Shown piece by piece: positions 1 to 12,372 of a stretch of DNA of 64,000 nt. Numbering within the stretch: the first letter of the stretch is position 1; every line of letters begins with the position of its first letter. The position numbers and the translations under genes were made by a program. The notes beneath the pieces are model-generated. The model did not search any database, had not been told where the DNA came from, and was given only the letters and a program-made list of their open reading frames with translations. Source of the DNA: Mesaphorura yosii (taxonomy: Eukaryota > Arthropoda > Collembola > Poduromorpha > Tullbergiidae). The stretch spans positions 62,001 through 126,000 of the forward strand of contig WIXG01000045.1 in the NCBI GenBank assembly GCA_009869945.1, in the 5' to 3' direction.

Positions 1-3000
1 CTTCGACGTTCACTGCCTCCATCGGGGTCCACGATGCGAAGGAACCATTCTTCTCGTCTCAGCAAATACAAGTGCAGCCCGGCGACTCTGGGGTTCTCTC
101 CGTGCCGGTTCAGCACCTGTCTGAGGAAAACAGCACATTCCAGTTGACTATTCGTGGATTTCACTTGAATGACGAGACCAAGTTTGAAGAGGCAACTAGC
201 ATCTTCAAAGACACAAAGGTCAGGTCACTGCTGCTGCAAACCGATAAGCCTATCTACAAGCCTGGTGAGACTGTCCAGTTCAGAGTGGTTCAGCTGAATC
301 GATTTCTCCGGCCACTGACGGATAAAACAGTCGACATCACAGTTGTGGATCCACAACAGAATATAATCAAGCAGTGGAAAGAACAACCACTCAGTGAAAA
401 AGGACTGCTTTCATCGAAGCTTGAACTCTCGTCCGAACCAAACCTGGGAGATTGGACCATTCGCGTGTTGGACTTCACTGGACAAACAGAGACGATCCAA
501 TTCGCAGTCGACCAGTATGTGCTTCCGAAGTTCAAGGTTGAAGTCAAACTTCCGAGCTTCCTCACGTACAACAATTCCAAGATGCTCGCTGAGATTAAAG
601 CTGCGTACACGTACGGGAAACCCATTCATGGCTCCGCTGAGGTCAAAATGTCCGAGTACTTCCAGTATCGCTATCATGGCCAGGAAATTAAATCGGTTGT
701 CAAGAAATTGCCCGTTACATCCAACGGGTCAGCATTCGTGGAGATTGACATTGTGAAAGAGCTCCTGAGCGACGAGCAATATAGCGGCCGTTACGATCGC
801 GAATTCACAGTGGAAGCCACCGTAACCGACGCCATCACGGGTCGCGTGCAAAATGCATCATCGCGAATCAAGATTCACGAGAACGAACACAAAGTCGAAC
901 TGATTAGCCCGCCAGCAAATTACAAGCCAGGGTTCCCAATGGAACTACTCCTCAAGGTGACCAAGCAAGACGGGACTCCAGTTTCCGATGATTCGCCACA
1001 GGCATTGAAGGTCGCTCATGGGTTCGCAGTGAACGAAGAAGACAGTATTCTGTACTTCCCAATTCCTTCAAATGGCATCGTTAAAGTTTTGCTCAACATG
1101 CCCACCAACCAGCTGATTTGCGCCAATGCGATGGAGGTCACTTATAAGGGAGTGACTCATAACATCTACCCACCACAGAAGCTGAACTCGCCTTCAAGAA
1201 CTTACATGGAGGTCACACTTCTTACTGAGACACCGAAGATTGGCGACACGCTGGACGTTCATGTGAAACTGAGCAAGCCATTCGAAGGACTCAATTACTT
1301 GGTGTACGGACGTGGAGAAGTGCTGACTACATCGCATGTCGCAACTGACGGCGAAGTCAAGGAATTCAACTTTACTGTCCCTGTCACGCAGGGCGCTGCT
1401 CCAGAGGCAACTGTGCTCGTTTACACGGTTGTGAAGCCGAACAACGAAATTGCTGTGGACTCGAAGAAATTCTCAATCTCCACCGTGCTGGACAACCACT
1501 TGACTCTTGCGTTATCCAAAGCGAATGCTGAGCCCGGTGAGGCCATCGACTTGAGCGTGGATACCGAGTCTGGGTCGCTTGTGGCGCTGCGAGGCGTTGA
1601 TCAGAGCGTTACACTTTTGAAAGAAGACCAGGACATCACAATGAAGACAATCGACAATGAAATCAAGTCGTTCCAAAATCAACTCGGAAACTATCGCATT
1701 TGGGGAGGATCAAACGCCTTCCAAATATTTGAGGAGGCCGGCGTGGTGGTTCTGACGAACGGTGTTTTGGAGCGGGAGAATTGGTATCAACCTAGAGCAT
1801 ACGCATTTGGTGGGGGTGGTCGCCACCGAATGTTTAAGACCAGTGGTGTGGCGGCGATGGAAGCAGCCCCACCAATGGCGCTGGCTGCTGATGGACTTAG
1901 TGCTCGTGATGCGGGGGCAGGACAGGAAGTCCGAGTGCGCACAAACTTCCCCGAGACATGGCTATGGGAAGAAATTCTGGCCAACAATTCGCTAACAACT
2001 TTGTCGAAAACTGTTCCGGACACGCTTACTTCGTGGTTGATCACCGGCTTCTCACTGAATACCGACTCTGGCATTGGCGTCACGCTCACGCCGACTGTTT
2101 TGGAAACATTCAGGCCGTTCTTTATCACCCTGAACGTGCCATACTCCATTGTGAAGGGAGAGACGATTGGACTTCAAGTGCTTGTCCACAATTACATGAA
2201 GAATGCCATCAGCGCCGACATCTCATTGCAGAACAACAACCAAGACTTCATCTTCAACGAGGAGGGTAACCAAAATACGACCGTTTCCACAAAGCGAGTC
2301 CAGATTGAGCCCATTTCTGTCCAACTCGTGACATTCACAATCACACCCTCCCGGTTCGGCATCATTAAGCTTGACGTTAAGGGAGTCACCGACATGGCGG
2401 GTGATGCGCTGTCCCAGCCTCTGATTGTCAAGCCACCTGGGCAGAAATACACGCAAACTCGTGCAGCCTTGCTGGACCTCCGCAACAAAAGGGAAGCAAA
2501 ATACGAAGTCGCAGCTGATTTCCCAATGACACGTGTTGAGGGAGCGGATGTCGTCAAATTGACTGTGGTCGCCGACTTGCTTGGCACTACAATCTCAAAC
2601 CTTGACAAACTCTTACAAATGCCATGCGGCTGTGGCGAACAAAACATGCTGAACTTCGTACCTGATGTCGTGATCCTCGACTACCTGAAGACTGTCGATA
2701 GTTTGACACCGCAGATACAGGCGAAGGCTGTGAGATTCTTGGAGACGGGGTATCAGCGCGAGCTTACTTACAGACATGCAGATGGCTCGTTCTCTGCGTT
2801 TGGAAACTCAGACGCTCATGGGTCTACTTGGTTGACCGCTTTTGTGGTTCGTTCTTTCATCTCTGCGAAACCGTGGATTACAATTGACGACAATGTGCTG
2901 GTTCAAGGACTTCGATTCCTGGCCATGAAGCAGCACGAAGACGGAAGCTTCATTGAACTGGGCCGAGTTCTGCATTCGGAAATGCAAGGCGGCACTGGTG

Positions 3001-4383
3001 GAACTCTTGCTCTTTCAGCGTACGTTCTGCTTGCGTTTATTGAAGCAAGAAATGCCTCAGTTTCTGCATCGGCACCTCCTTCGCCAACTGGACGAGAGCG
3101 AAGACGGTCTGGAGAATTTGATTACAACCTGGATGAAGTCATCAATAGAGGTCTGCAGTACATCATCAAGTCGTATGACGTATCCAAGGATGATCCGTAC
3201 TCCATGAACCTCATCACTTATGCACTGATGGTTGCGGAACGACCCGAGAAGGAGAAGTTTGTGCAGCGATTGGAGGAACTCACCACAAAGGAAACAGAAC
3301 TACTTCATTGGGAGCCTCCAAAACACAAAAATGGCACTGCTGAGACATCGAGTGACGATTCGGCGAAATTTCTGTATTACCACAGGCCTCGGTCGACGAA
3401 ACCCATTTCAGTTGAAATGAGTTCGTACGCCCTCATGACGTACCTGTCGAGAAACGATTTGGACAGAGCGCTGGCAATTGGTAAATGGCTGCTTCAGCAG
3501 AGAAATTCCGAAGGTGGATTCATTTCAACGCAGGATACGGTCGTCGGATTGACAGCTTTGGGTAAGCTTCTTAATTAGCGCAATAGAAACATCATCCCTC
3601 GTCCTAGATTACCTATATAATTATTATGCTGGTAATTTTTTTAGCGAAATTCGCAATGGCGACGAGATCCCCTGTGAACGACTTGAAAATTGGTGCATCC
3701 TATGAAGGTGGCTCCGAGAGCTTCGATGTCAATAATAACAATGCGATCGTCCTTCAAGAAGCCTTCCTACCCGATGATTCTAGAAACATTAATCTTGATG
3801 TCAAAGGTGAAGGCACAGCGTTGGCTACACTGAGTTGGTCGTACTACGTTGAAGAAAAAGTCGCAGACGCGTCATTCACAATTTCTGCACTGGTAAGTCA
3901 TTAATCAAGTGCAATTAATATTAACTCTCAGATTGGGAACTTAATTTGTAAACATGTGCCTCTGCCTTGATCCGTCAGATCAGCGCCAAAACACCCAAGG
4001 GCGAGACAATTGAACTGATCGTATCCACCTCATTCTTACGCCCGAAACCATCCAACATGGCCGTGATGGAAATCAATCTGCCCTCGGGCTACGTGGTTGA
4101 TGCTGATGAGTTGCCAGGCTTGCGCAAAATCGAGAAGGTGATGCGATATGAGCTGGAGGACGGTGGAACCAAGCTCCAAGTCTACTTTGACAATTTGAGC
4201 ACTGCCCCAAGCACGATCAAGCTGACTGCGAACCGTCTCTTCAAAGTTAAGAATCCGGCGAAAACCTACATTATGGTGTACGACTACTACGACACAACAC
4301 TGACGGCAACCGAGTTCTACGAGCTGCCGCTGGTAACCTCAGCGGACACGCCAGATTGTAAATCAGAGAATGAAGTCTGCTAA
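1..4383 (+). CDS. Thioester-containing protein (A2M/CD109/TEP family), 5' partial
   Basis: Secreted innate-immune or protease-binding protein of the alpha-2-macroglobulin superfamily, which tags targets through an internal thioester. The frame is open from base 3, so the signal peptide and first domain lie upstream. Exons are about 3-3561, 3645-3892 and 3979-4383; introns are GTAAGC...TTAG and GTAAGT...CAG, and the first join restores the family string TALAKFAM. Visible: the MG2 string LLLQTDKPIYKPGE, a Gly/Ala-rich bait-like stretch near nt 1800-1920, then TNFPETWLWE, the intact thioester motif GCGEQN at about nt 2626-2643, the thioester-domain string DGSFSAFG, and a receptor-binding domain with YDYYDT. 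The tail is short and ends in Cys, with no GPI-type hydrophobic end, so a secreted TEP fits better than a CD109-type anchored form. The family call is firm; the exact subclass is not. Confidence 0.93.
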
Positions 4384-4606
4384 GAAATTAGGAAGTCCTT
4401 AACTCTTCTGAGGGGTCCAAAGCCTTCAATTTTATTTAGGCGTATTCTTTAGCCAATGCAAAACGAGCAGCTTAGACCTAAGTTCGGCGACTTCAGCCTA
4501 ATCAACCTAACGTGCTTTAGTAATGCTTTAATGACTTGTCTCCACATCGATTTAGATAAGTTCTCTCCAAAATATGCGTATTATTAGTTATTTCCGTTAT
4601 CTATTG

Positions 4607-4612
4607 AATAAA
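4607..4612 (+). terminator. Poly(A) signal of the thioester-protein gene
   Basis: AATAAA lies 224 bp after the stop codon, giving a short 3' UTR. Confidence 0.7.
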
Positions 4613-4951
4613 GCAATGATTCCGATACCAATACAAATTGTTTCGATTTTTAATTGCTAGAAGAGCCTAGTTTCATTGAGAGCACTTCACCAGTGTTCTC
4701 AATTCGCGTGTGTATTTGCAACTCGCTCCGTGTGTGTCCGTCTGTCATTGAATATTTTTAAAGGCCAAAATTCCATAAGATTCTTCTCACTACTGTTCAT
4801 ATCGAATCAGCTTATCTCTATAGCAAACCGTGAACAGGGCTCTCGAACGATCCTCGCCGTCAATGCTTCGTGCCAGGCAAGCCCACTCCCGTGCTCTTTT
4901 CAGAAGCCACCATATTATGTAATACAGCATATGTCACGTGCTGGGCTTTCC

Positions 4952-5060
4952 CAGTGTCAAAACTCTCAAAACGCAGACAAGTAGGCCATGGGACTCATTT
5001 CGGAGCTTAGAAGAGAAGCCACATTCTCTTCGTTGCCAACCCATGTGAGTTTTGACACTG
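4952..5060. repeat. Exact 14-nt inverted repeat flanking F-box exon 1
   Basis: CAGTGTCAAAACTC at 4952-4965 is the exact reverse complement of GAGTTTTGACACTG at 5047-5060. The arms enclose the first coding exon, and the right arm overlaps the GTGAGT 5' splice site at 5045-5050. A transcript could fold with the start codon in the loop. The function is inferred; the repeat is seen directly. Confidence 0.75.
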
Positions 5061-6858
5061 TAATAAATGTAAATCATGATGACCTCGAATGCACCAACTC
5101 ACTTCCAGGCAAAGCATGCAATTATTCACCAACTTCATTTTGAAGACCTCAGAAATTGTCGACTTGTGAGTAAAGAATGGTTCCACATCGTCAACTCCTG
5201 CCAAACGTATCAACTGCGCTTTCATTTGCGTCTTTCTGACCAAAACTGGGCCTGGACGACGGAATTGCTCAGTTCTTTTAATGAAGATGCGGCATTTGCA
5301 GCCCGGGCAAGCCAGGCTGAACGACACGTTGAAATGCAAGGTTCAGACAGCGACATTGATGATGAGGATGACACTCTGCAGCAAGTCGTGCTGCCAACTC
5401 CCTGCATCAATCATTTGACCATCTCCAGCCTTGCTGAGCCACTTCCAATCTACTCTGCAAGCAGGAGTCGGGTCCCGAAATCCAAGGTGCTGAGTCTGCA
5501 CGCTGGAATCACTCACGACAACCTTGTCAGGCTGTTGTATTATCAAGCGCCCAGTGCTAGACAGCTCTTCCTCCACGATTTAAGCCTACTTCACTTCAAT
5601 TTAAATGGCCAGTTTCTAGATCCAAACAGGAGATGGACCATTTTGGTGCGACTCTCATTTGTGGTAAGACATTCATTTCCTCGTCACAAAAGCGTGTCAG
5701 GTGTGTCTAAAATTTTTAACCTCGTACGCAGTTTTGGTATGAAATTAACAAATCAACGTTCTTGGATTTCACGAAGCACGTCCTCGCACTTGGCCAGTTG
5801 CTTGTTGTGATTGACACGCCGAAGCTAAGGACGGTGATTGCAAGTATTGACTTCCCGAAGCAGCAGGAAGCGTATCATGGGCGAGCTAAAGTGCAATTCA
5901 TGGAGCATTTATCTCGCAAGTTTAATCAGAACTTTGCCACATTCGTCACCAAATGGGGACATAAATTGTCAAGATTTTACTTCACTGTTCGCGGGATTAA
6001 TGCCCTGCCCGTATTGAAAACATTTGACCATCTCGAGAATGTGCGGTGTTTGAAATTCTGCTTACTAGAAAATGGTTAGCCAGACCTGATCAGATTGGGT
6101 CTACGGACTGAGGATTCAAAGCAAAGCGGTTCTTTTCTATCTTAGATTCCGGACTGCAGGAATCCGACATTGTGCACTCACTCCAAGCATTCACACGGCT
6201 CACGACGTTGCTGATCTCATTGCCACAAGAATTTGACACCGTGACCCTAAAGATGCTTTTGCAAAACAACAAACACGTACTTTCAATGCTGAAAGTGCAA
6301 CACTGGGTGACTTCGTTGGAATGGATCTTCGCTCCTTTCCAGACACGGACTGACAAAAACTTACAATACATGGAATTGCGATGGAAAATTCAAGATCCGG
6401 GTTCAGTAGAGAATTTGATGATGGAATTGATGTTTGATGAGAAGAACCTGATTCCTTACTACTCCATGAGAAGATTGAAACTGTTCTTGCACCTTGATCA
6501 TGCTCGTGAAACAGGCGGCGGCGGAGAGTCAAAATTGCTGAACGCGAATTTTTCATCTCACTTAGCGATTTATATTAGTCAGTGCATGCCAAATCTGTCG
6601 CATATAGAGCTGGTAAGTACTAACACATTGATCACCGACCTGATTGACGTCCCGCAATTGATCTCGGGACTCAACTATGCAAGACGAGTTCATGTGCACG
6701 ATCGCTGGAAGAAATTACACAAGAAAATTCCACTGTATGAGTTAGAGAGATGGTGCGAAGAAACTAAAGACATTCAAGGGACCTGGATGAATGATTACAG
6801 TTATTACCGTATCAGCATCAACACTTTCAACGAAGTGAAAGATTATGTGGAAAATTAA
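4988..6858 (+). CDS. F-box protein with diverged leucine-rich-repeat-like region
   Basis: Likely substrate adaptor of an SCF (Skp1-Cullin-F-box) ubiquitin ligase. Exons are about 4988-5044, 5109-5663, 5732-6074 and 6146-6858 (about 555 residues). Joining exon 1 to exon 2 completes an F-box: LPTH then AKHAIIHQLHFEDLRNCRLV then SKEW, with the family's LP...I...L...DL.NCRLVSK.W pattern at residues 16-50. ATG 4988 is chosen because the F-box begins 15 residues later. The rest has scattered leucine-rich segments (LTTLLISLP, MPNLSHIEL) typical of F-box/LRR proteins but no clean repeat. An acidic SDIDDEDD stretch lies near residue 105. A GTAAGT string in exon 4 at about 6614 is read through in frame. 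The substrate is unknown. Confidence 0.8.
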
Positions 6859-7193
6859 GATCATAAAACCATTCGCGAGTAAATCAAATTGCCCAACCGA
6901 CAAATGTCATTAGTTGTTTTGTACCTTCAATTGCTGATTGAATTTACAGCGTCAATTTTCAACTATTGGTTATTTATTTCCTGCTCGAATATCGAAATGG
7001 GAAACACTTAATGCTATCATTTATCAAATATTCCTTCGTATATTTCATTTTGGCGTTTCCTAAAGACTGTTTTAAAATCTAAATTCAAGAAGACTAAGAC
7101 AAAGATTTTTAGATTGTGCCCGTTGCAAAGTCTGGTGCGAGCGACAGCCACATCCCAGTGATGGTAGTTAGCATACACTGATGATCTAATCAG
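6859..7193. other. Intergenic, convergent 3' flanks
   Basis: AT-rich sequence between the stop codons of two convergent genes. It probably holds their 3' UTRs. I see no coding potential. Confidence 0.6.
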
Positions 7194-7724
7194 TTAATGC
7201 GGATGTTCTTGAGACTTCACACGCTTGACCACGTGAATTTTCCGATTTGACAGGCAAGCAACATAGCAGTGGCTTCCGTAATCAACTGAAGTGAAAGCTA
7301 ATTCTCAGTACATATTTAGTCAACCAGTATAAGTGTGATTTCTCGCTTTCTAACCTGTAACACTTTTCCACGGATAAGATCGCAACATTCTTTTCAGTCT
7401 TGGTGAAGTGCTACCGCCACCTTCGGATGATCCATTTGCGCTAGCGGCTGTACTAGTTGCGCCTTGTTTATTATTGCTGGGTGGGGCTGCAACTGGTACC
7501 TTGATTGCGATTGGAAATGGATGTGAAATTAGACTGATGATGTGCGGAGCTATAGCTTCGTTGCTGCTTAGTTCGCCAGAAGACTGCAAATGCAAACATC
7601 GGGACATCAGAATTTACATGTGATAATCAACACCCTGGTTGGTGATATTTTAAATTCTTACGGAAATAATAGTGCCATCCTCAGCCATGACCATTTGGCC
7701 AGTAATTTTGTCGGTCTGCACCAT
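7194..7724 (-). CDS. LAMTOR4-like Ragulator subunit
   Basis: Lysosomal scaffold subunit (roadblock fold) of Ragulator, which anchors Rag GTPases for mTORC1 signalling. Exons (minus) are 7662-7724, 7355-7583 and 7194-7285, about 127 residues; introns are GTAAGA...TTTGCAG and GTTAGA...CTTCAG. Spliced, it follows vertebrate LAMTOR4 in order: EDGTIISSSGELSSNEAIA matches the family's EGAVLASSGDLENDEQA, RLKRML matches FKRLSV, and the end SNRKIHVVKRV matches SGQRVFVVKRQ. A low-complexity Ser/Gly/Ala insertion of about 30 residues (residues 50-80) is absent from the 99-residue human protein. An in-frame stop lies just upstream of ATG 7724. The N-terminus is shorter than usual, so an upstream exon cannot be excluded. 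Confidence 0.75.
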
Positions 7725-8587
7725 GATAGTGATTTAGTTCTTCCAGTTTGCTCGTCCTGAATTCTTCGTTAGTGTTAATTACGAGTGCGATGTTTGTAAA
7801 CACGAACCACGATTTCTGAAAATACGCAGTCTGAATAACCCAAGAAGAACTTCGTCCTCTACTTGACGATAATTATTTCGCTAAATATCTAGTAAGAATT
7901 TTCATATAACCGAGCTAGCACAACAGTTTTTGAGCCATAATCATTTCATTTCAAATGCAATGCGGAATCATGTGCTGCATTTCTGACGTGTGCGTCCTTT
8001 GTGTTCTTGCACATCAGCAAGTAGGTGTATTTGTTGATATAAGTGTTAATCGATCCGATTGTCCGATGTTGAGGACGTCAGGGATTGAATGCCGTACCGT
8101 AAAGCTTATCACATCGAATCATATGAGCACTCCCGGCATGAGTCACGGCCTTGTTGTTAGTTCAGCAGCGGAAATTGCCACAACTTACTGAACTTGCTAA
8201 TAAATGTTGTATGTAGCATGAGAGCGTGATTCAACCACTTCCGATCGATTCAATGTCGCAATGGGATGACGATGACTAGCCACTAGCCACTTCTCCTGCT
8301 AACTAGATGCAAATTGTAAATACAACAGGTGTGGCTTTTATGATACTTCATGGTATTCTGCGTGATAAAGCCAACCGTGGCGATATCAATAATAGTCTAC
8401 GCAAGCATTTCAATTCGTCAAAAGAATACTACAGTTTAGAGCTTACGCGCACTAAGCTCCTATATACATGCGATACCACTTATCTTCACCACACAAGCTC
8501 TGGCAGTTCATCAGACTAGTGCACGCAAACCAGTCAGAAACTCTTTAGTCATTGTTGCATATTCCTGTAAACCTTTCAGCTAAAGCA
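7725..8587. other. Divergent intergenic/promoter region
   Basis: About 860 bp between head-to-head genes. It presumably holds both promoters. A TATATA string near 8461 lies about 125 bp before the next plus-strand ATG and could be its TATA box. Short ORFs here have no recognisable features. Confidence 0.5.
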
Positions 8588-9474
8588 ATGGAGGAAAAGA
8601 CGAAATTGCCGCCGCCACCATATTCTCTATCGACTTCGGTGTGTTCCATTTCCATGAACATGACCGACAGACTTCGACTCATTGAAGTTCCACCTGCACT
8701 GACGGATGGACTTCGCGAGGCAGTGATTGCAGGTTGGAGTCAGGGGATTCAAAATGAACGAGATTACCACGGAAGTCATGGTAGGTCAAGGAATCACGAA
8801 GTATGCGGCTGCATCTATGAAGGGCTTCAAGAATCCATGAGTGTCTCTGTTTCTGTTAGAATTCAAGCTTCGGGGTAATCCGTGGATAGGACAAGGAACC
8901 GACGCAGTTTGGTCACGGACTCTGATCTGCTCTGTACTAACCTACATGGCGAGAAATGGGTGGACGCTAATTCAATCAGCCGATGTCAGCAAGAAGCAAC
9001 TCGACAAAGACACACTGTTCTTTGAGTACGGGCAACCGGATCCCGAAGTGCAGATTTTTGCAATTTCCTTCAACATCACCGACCGACTACGAGTGATCGG
9101 AGCAACTGGGATTATGCCAACTGTCAAAAACGCTGTACAGAACCACTGGAAGTACGGAATTCAAGGCGAAAAGGATTACTGCGGTTGTCCCGAAGTGAAG
9201 CTGGCGAAAAATCCCTGGTAAGACAGAGATCTGATTTCGAAAGTTTTAATGCAAAGAAAAAAGGACCGGACTCCGTCAATCCCGTGTTATTATAATTTCA
9301 AGGCATGCTGATGGCGATGAAGCTGTTCTTGTACGAGTACTTCTGAATCACATCTTGTCCGAGTTGCGTGCTTTGGGTTTCAAATTGTACGGATCTATCG
9401 ACCTCAGCGCGGGCACGGAAGGTCGCGATCTGGAAACATGGTTCTTCAGAAGAGTAGGCCACACCTGGCCGTAG
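8588..9474 (+). CDS. Two-repeat protein of unknown function
   Basis: Exons are about 8588-8780, 8860-9217 and 9303-9474, giving 240 residues; the splice phases agree. The protein is two copies of one roughly 115-residue module. Each copy has ISMNMTDRLRLI / ISFNITDRLRVI, then a GW..GIQ / HWKYGIQ segment with E(R/K)DY, then a GNPW / KNPW motif, an alpha-helical stretch, and a closing DVSKK...DTLFFEYG / DLSAG...ETWFFRRVG. The N-terminus carries PPPPYS, a proline motif of the PPxY type. There is no signal peptide or membrane segment, so it is probably cytosolic. I do not recognise a named family; the alternation of beta-like and helical parts suggests two small alpha/beta domains. Confidence 0.72.
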
Positions 9475-9604
9475 ACAGTGGCCTCGCACGAAAACCTTCG
9501 AATTGATAGAGATGGAAGCCTGGTCCTACTACACTTTGTTTGGAGTTTGGACTCTCTATTTAGAAAATTATCTTTTCTACAAACCTAACAGAAATTAAGC
9601 ATAT

Positions 9605-9610
9605 AATAAA
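9605..9610 (+). terminator. Poly(A) signal of the two-repeat gene
   Basis: AATAAA lies 131 bp after the TAG stop. Confidence 0.6.
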
Positions 9611-9982
9611 AATGTAATTTTATGATTCTTATGATAATGAGTCATACCAAATATATTACAAGTCGTGTTCCCATTCAAATGCCAATTTCAGTTGTGTGTG
9701 TCAATCGAGGTTTTGGCGTGGGCAATGAAGAAGAGTCGGACATGGTCAGTCACTCAACATTGCAAATAAAATTATAAACACAATTACTAACAAAAGCCGT
9801 AATAAATTAATATATTTTACTTTGCCATTCAGTATTATTGTTAATCATTTTACATAGTACGTAAACAGTATTCAAATAGTCTTATGTTGATTGCCATTAC
9901 GTTAGAATACAAAAGCTGCATGAAGACAGTAATCATCTTCATCTTAGGATCTCAACCTGAAGTTACGATATCTGCCTCTCTG

Positions 9983-10785
9983 CTAGTTGTACTCGTCCTC
10001 TGCACTACCGATCCAATCACCCAACCACTTGGATGCGCCTGGACCAATCCACAGAAATCCGGATAGCAGAAATTCAAGGTAGCCCAACGCGACCCCCCCA
10101 GCTACATCCAATAGGAAGTGTCTCTTCAAGAGTACTCTTGAAACGCAGACTGAGACAGACCAGACCCAAAGTGGAATCACGAAAACGATGGACATTGACG
10201 GGAAGGCCCACATTGTGAAGAATAGTGCAGCAAATATTGCTCTTGACGCATGACCAGATGGGAAGCTGAATTTGTCCACTCCACGTGTGGCAAACATGTC
10301 ATTTCGACCTCCACTTGGTCGAGCGCGCCGAGTTAGCGCTTTAATGAAGGCTATAATCATGATATCGTACACTAAACCTGCAAAGAACCAAGAAGTAAAT
10401 GCAATTAAGAATTACTCGTAGGAATTAGATACTCATCGTGCCGGCTTTCTGAACTCACCTAAGAAAAGATTGATTTCTACTTCACGTGCTTCAGTAGAAC
10501 GAAATAGGTAGATGCAGATGAGTGTCACTGCAAACCACGGCAATCCATGACAAGAAATCTGACCAGCAAAGATGACAATTTACAAGAAATAAGCCGTGTC
10601 AATAGCAAGCTAAATGAATAAGTAAAATGAAGCGATGTGATTACCTCTAATCCTTTCATAAATGTGCGACCTGAAGTATTTAACGACGGAAACGCAGAGT
10701 ACGCGATGTCACAAAACTTCTTGGTGACTGTCCTGTCTAGTGCCAAAAGTTGGTTTAATGGAGGTGGAAGCTGTCTCGGGCACAT
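9983..10785 (-). CDS. PLPP6-like polyisoprenoid diphosphate phosphatase (PAP2 family)
   Basis: ER/nuclear-envelope integral membrane phosphatase that removes phosphate from polyisoprenoid diphosphates such as presqualene diphosphate. Exons (minus) are 10645-10785, 10459-10558 and 9983-10377 (211 residues); phases agree. All three PAP2 catalytic motifs are intact: KALTRRARP (KX6RP), SFPSGHASR (PSGH), and SRVLLKRHFLLD (SRX5HX3D), the last holding the catalytic His. Several hydrophobic helices alternate with them. It is shorter than human PLPP6 (about 295 aa), lacking most of the disordered N-terminal tail; an in-frame stop upstream of ATG 10785 supports this start. It is divergent from the DGAT2-like gene, another lipid enzyme. 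Confidence 0.88.
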
Positions 10786-12372
10786 CCTGACTTTGGCCTG
10801 TTTATTGTTGATGGCTTCTTCAGTCTTAATTTTTTGAAACTACTGTTTCAATTATTACAATTACGCCCCTCTCGGAAATGCATAAACTGTCGAAAGAATT
10901 GGAACCCAATCACAGCACCGAGTAACTGAATTTGTTCAACTAATCCACAACGAGCACGCATTGGTTTCAATTAAATTGCAAGTCCGAGTGTGAGCAATTA
11001 TCATAGTTGGAGTTGGATGAGTCAGGTAAAAATAGCGATGATCAGATGGTCCTGTAATGTGTGCTTTATGCAAACAGAAAGACTCATTGAGAGTGAGAGT
11101 TTTCTGTCTCGTCCGTAGCCGACGTGCACAAGGAATGGGAATTGTATTTGAAACTTGAAACGCGAATTGCACTTTGAAGTCAGGCGAGTCCGGTTCACCT
11201 GGATTGACTGGAACTGGATATCTCACATCTCATGTAAACTGAAAATTCGTAATTGCTGAACTGTGTACTACAAGACAGTTGACTTTTATTTTCACCTGCC
11301 GTACTTTACTGGCTTTTGACAAAAATCGATACATCGAAAACCTGACTTATTTATGAATTTAATGACGTCCTGGTTCTAGTGGGTCTTATTTCGCTTGCCA
11401 TTCGCAAACTCTGCTTTCAATTTATACGGCCTGACTTGCTGGAGTTCACCATTTCCATTTCTTCTAATTTAGCATCCGAGTCTGGGTCCTATTCTTTCAA
11501 TGAATCTACAATCCCTTTGATTAAGATTCATTAACCATTGAATTCTCTGTTTGCGCCCGTCGACATTCTTATCATTTAGATTCTAGATAAAAAGCACTTT
11601 TAGAACTCAGCCATTCGGGGTGTCGTGACCTACAAATAAGTTAGGGCGTAATTTTGTAAGAACACAACAGCGAACTCATTCAAGGCTTTCTAAATAAGGG
11701 AAAGATCATTCGAATCTCAAGCAAAGTCCATTGGTCAATGGTCAAATGTTCATGCATGGCATTGTAGTGAAGTGAAGGGTGCATCGTCGGAAAAGTTTCT
11801 AAGGACAAATCCCAAAGTATCAAAGTACAGCGCACGAAAGCCATGGAAGACCTTGGCTGACCCTTTTCTGAGAATTTTATGCAGCGATAACCTCGCGTGT
11901 TAAAAGCACGAAAGTTGTCGCATTTGTGTGTGAGCGTGGATTGGATTGTGAATTGTGTTTTGTGTTGGATTTGAATCACGGTTTTGATGAGAGAGCCGTG
12001 AACGTGAACAGAGTTAACACTTCTTTCCTGAGTAGTGTACACACATCCATAACTGTGATATGATTCCTCGTCCCTAGTTATAGTGCCCAGTGCGTGCATG
12101 CATTAATTATCTGTGCTATTAAGACTTAAGCCTCTTCGTACTACGCGATTATGTAATAATACGGATGGCCATGAGTTTTTATTACTGTGGAGAGCGCAGT
12201 ACAGAAGATTCTCATTTCATTCAGCTCGTGTTTATCTTAATCCTGACGTCAGTTTGCACCTTGCAGTGAGCCGGCCTACGCAGTGGACAGTGAGCTCGTG
12301 GCCGTGGTGAAGTGATTTTAAAACTGATTCTTGAGTTACCCTGAACCTGGCAATCATAATCTCAGAATTACG
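10786..12372. other. Intergenic between PLPP6-like and DGAT2-like genes
   Basis: About 1.6 kb separating divergent genes. I see no supported coding exon. Open frames at 10936-11226 and 11680-12099 (minus) lack splice or family support and look random. The part near 12240-12310 is more GC-rich and may be the promoter or 5' UTR of the acyltransferase. Confidence 0.5.

Noticed and set aside
6600-6625. GTAAGT in F-box exon 4 as a possible donor
   Set aside because: The reading frame continues without a stop to the natural end, and no convincing acceptor follows.
11680-12099. 139-codon minus-strand open frame upstream of DGAT2
   Set aside because: No family resemblance, no splice support, and it overlaps the likely promoter/5' UTR.
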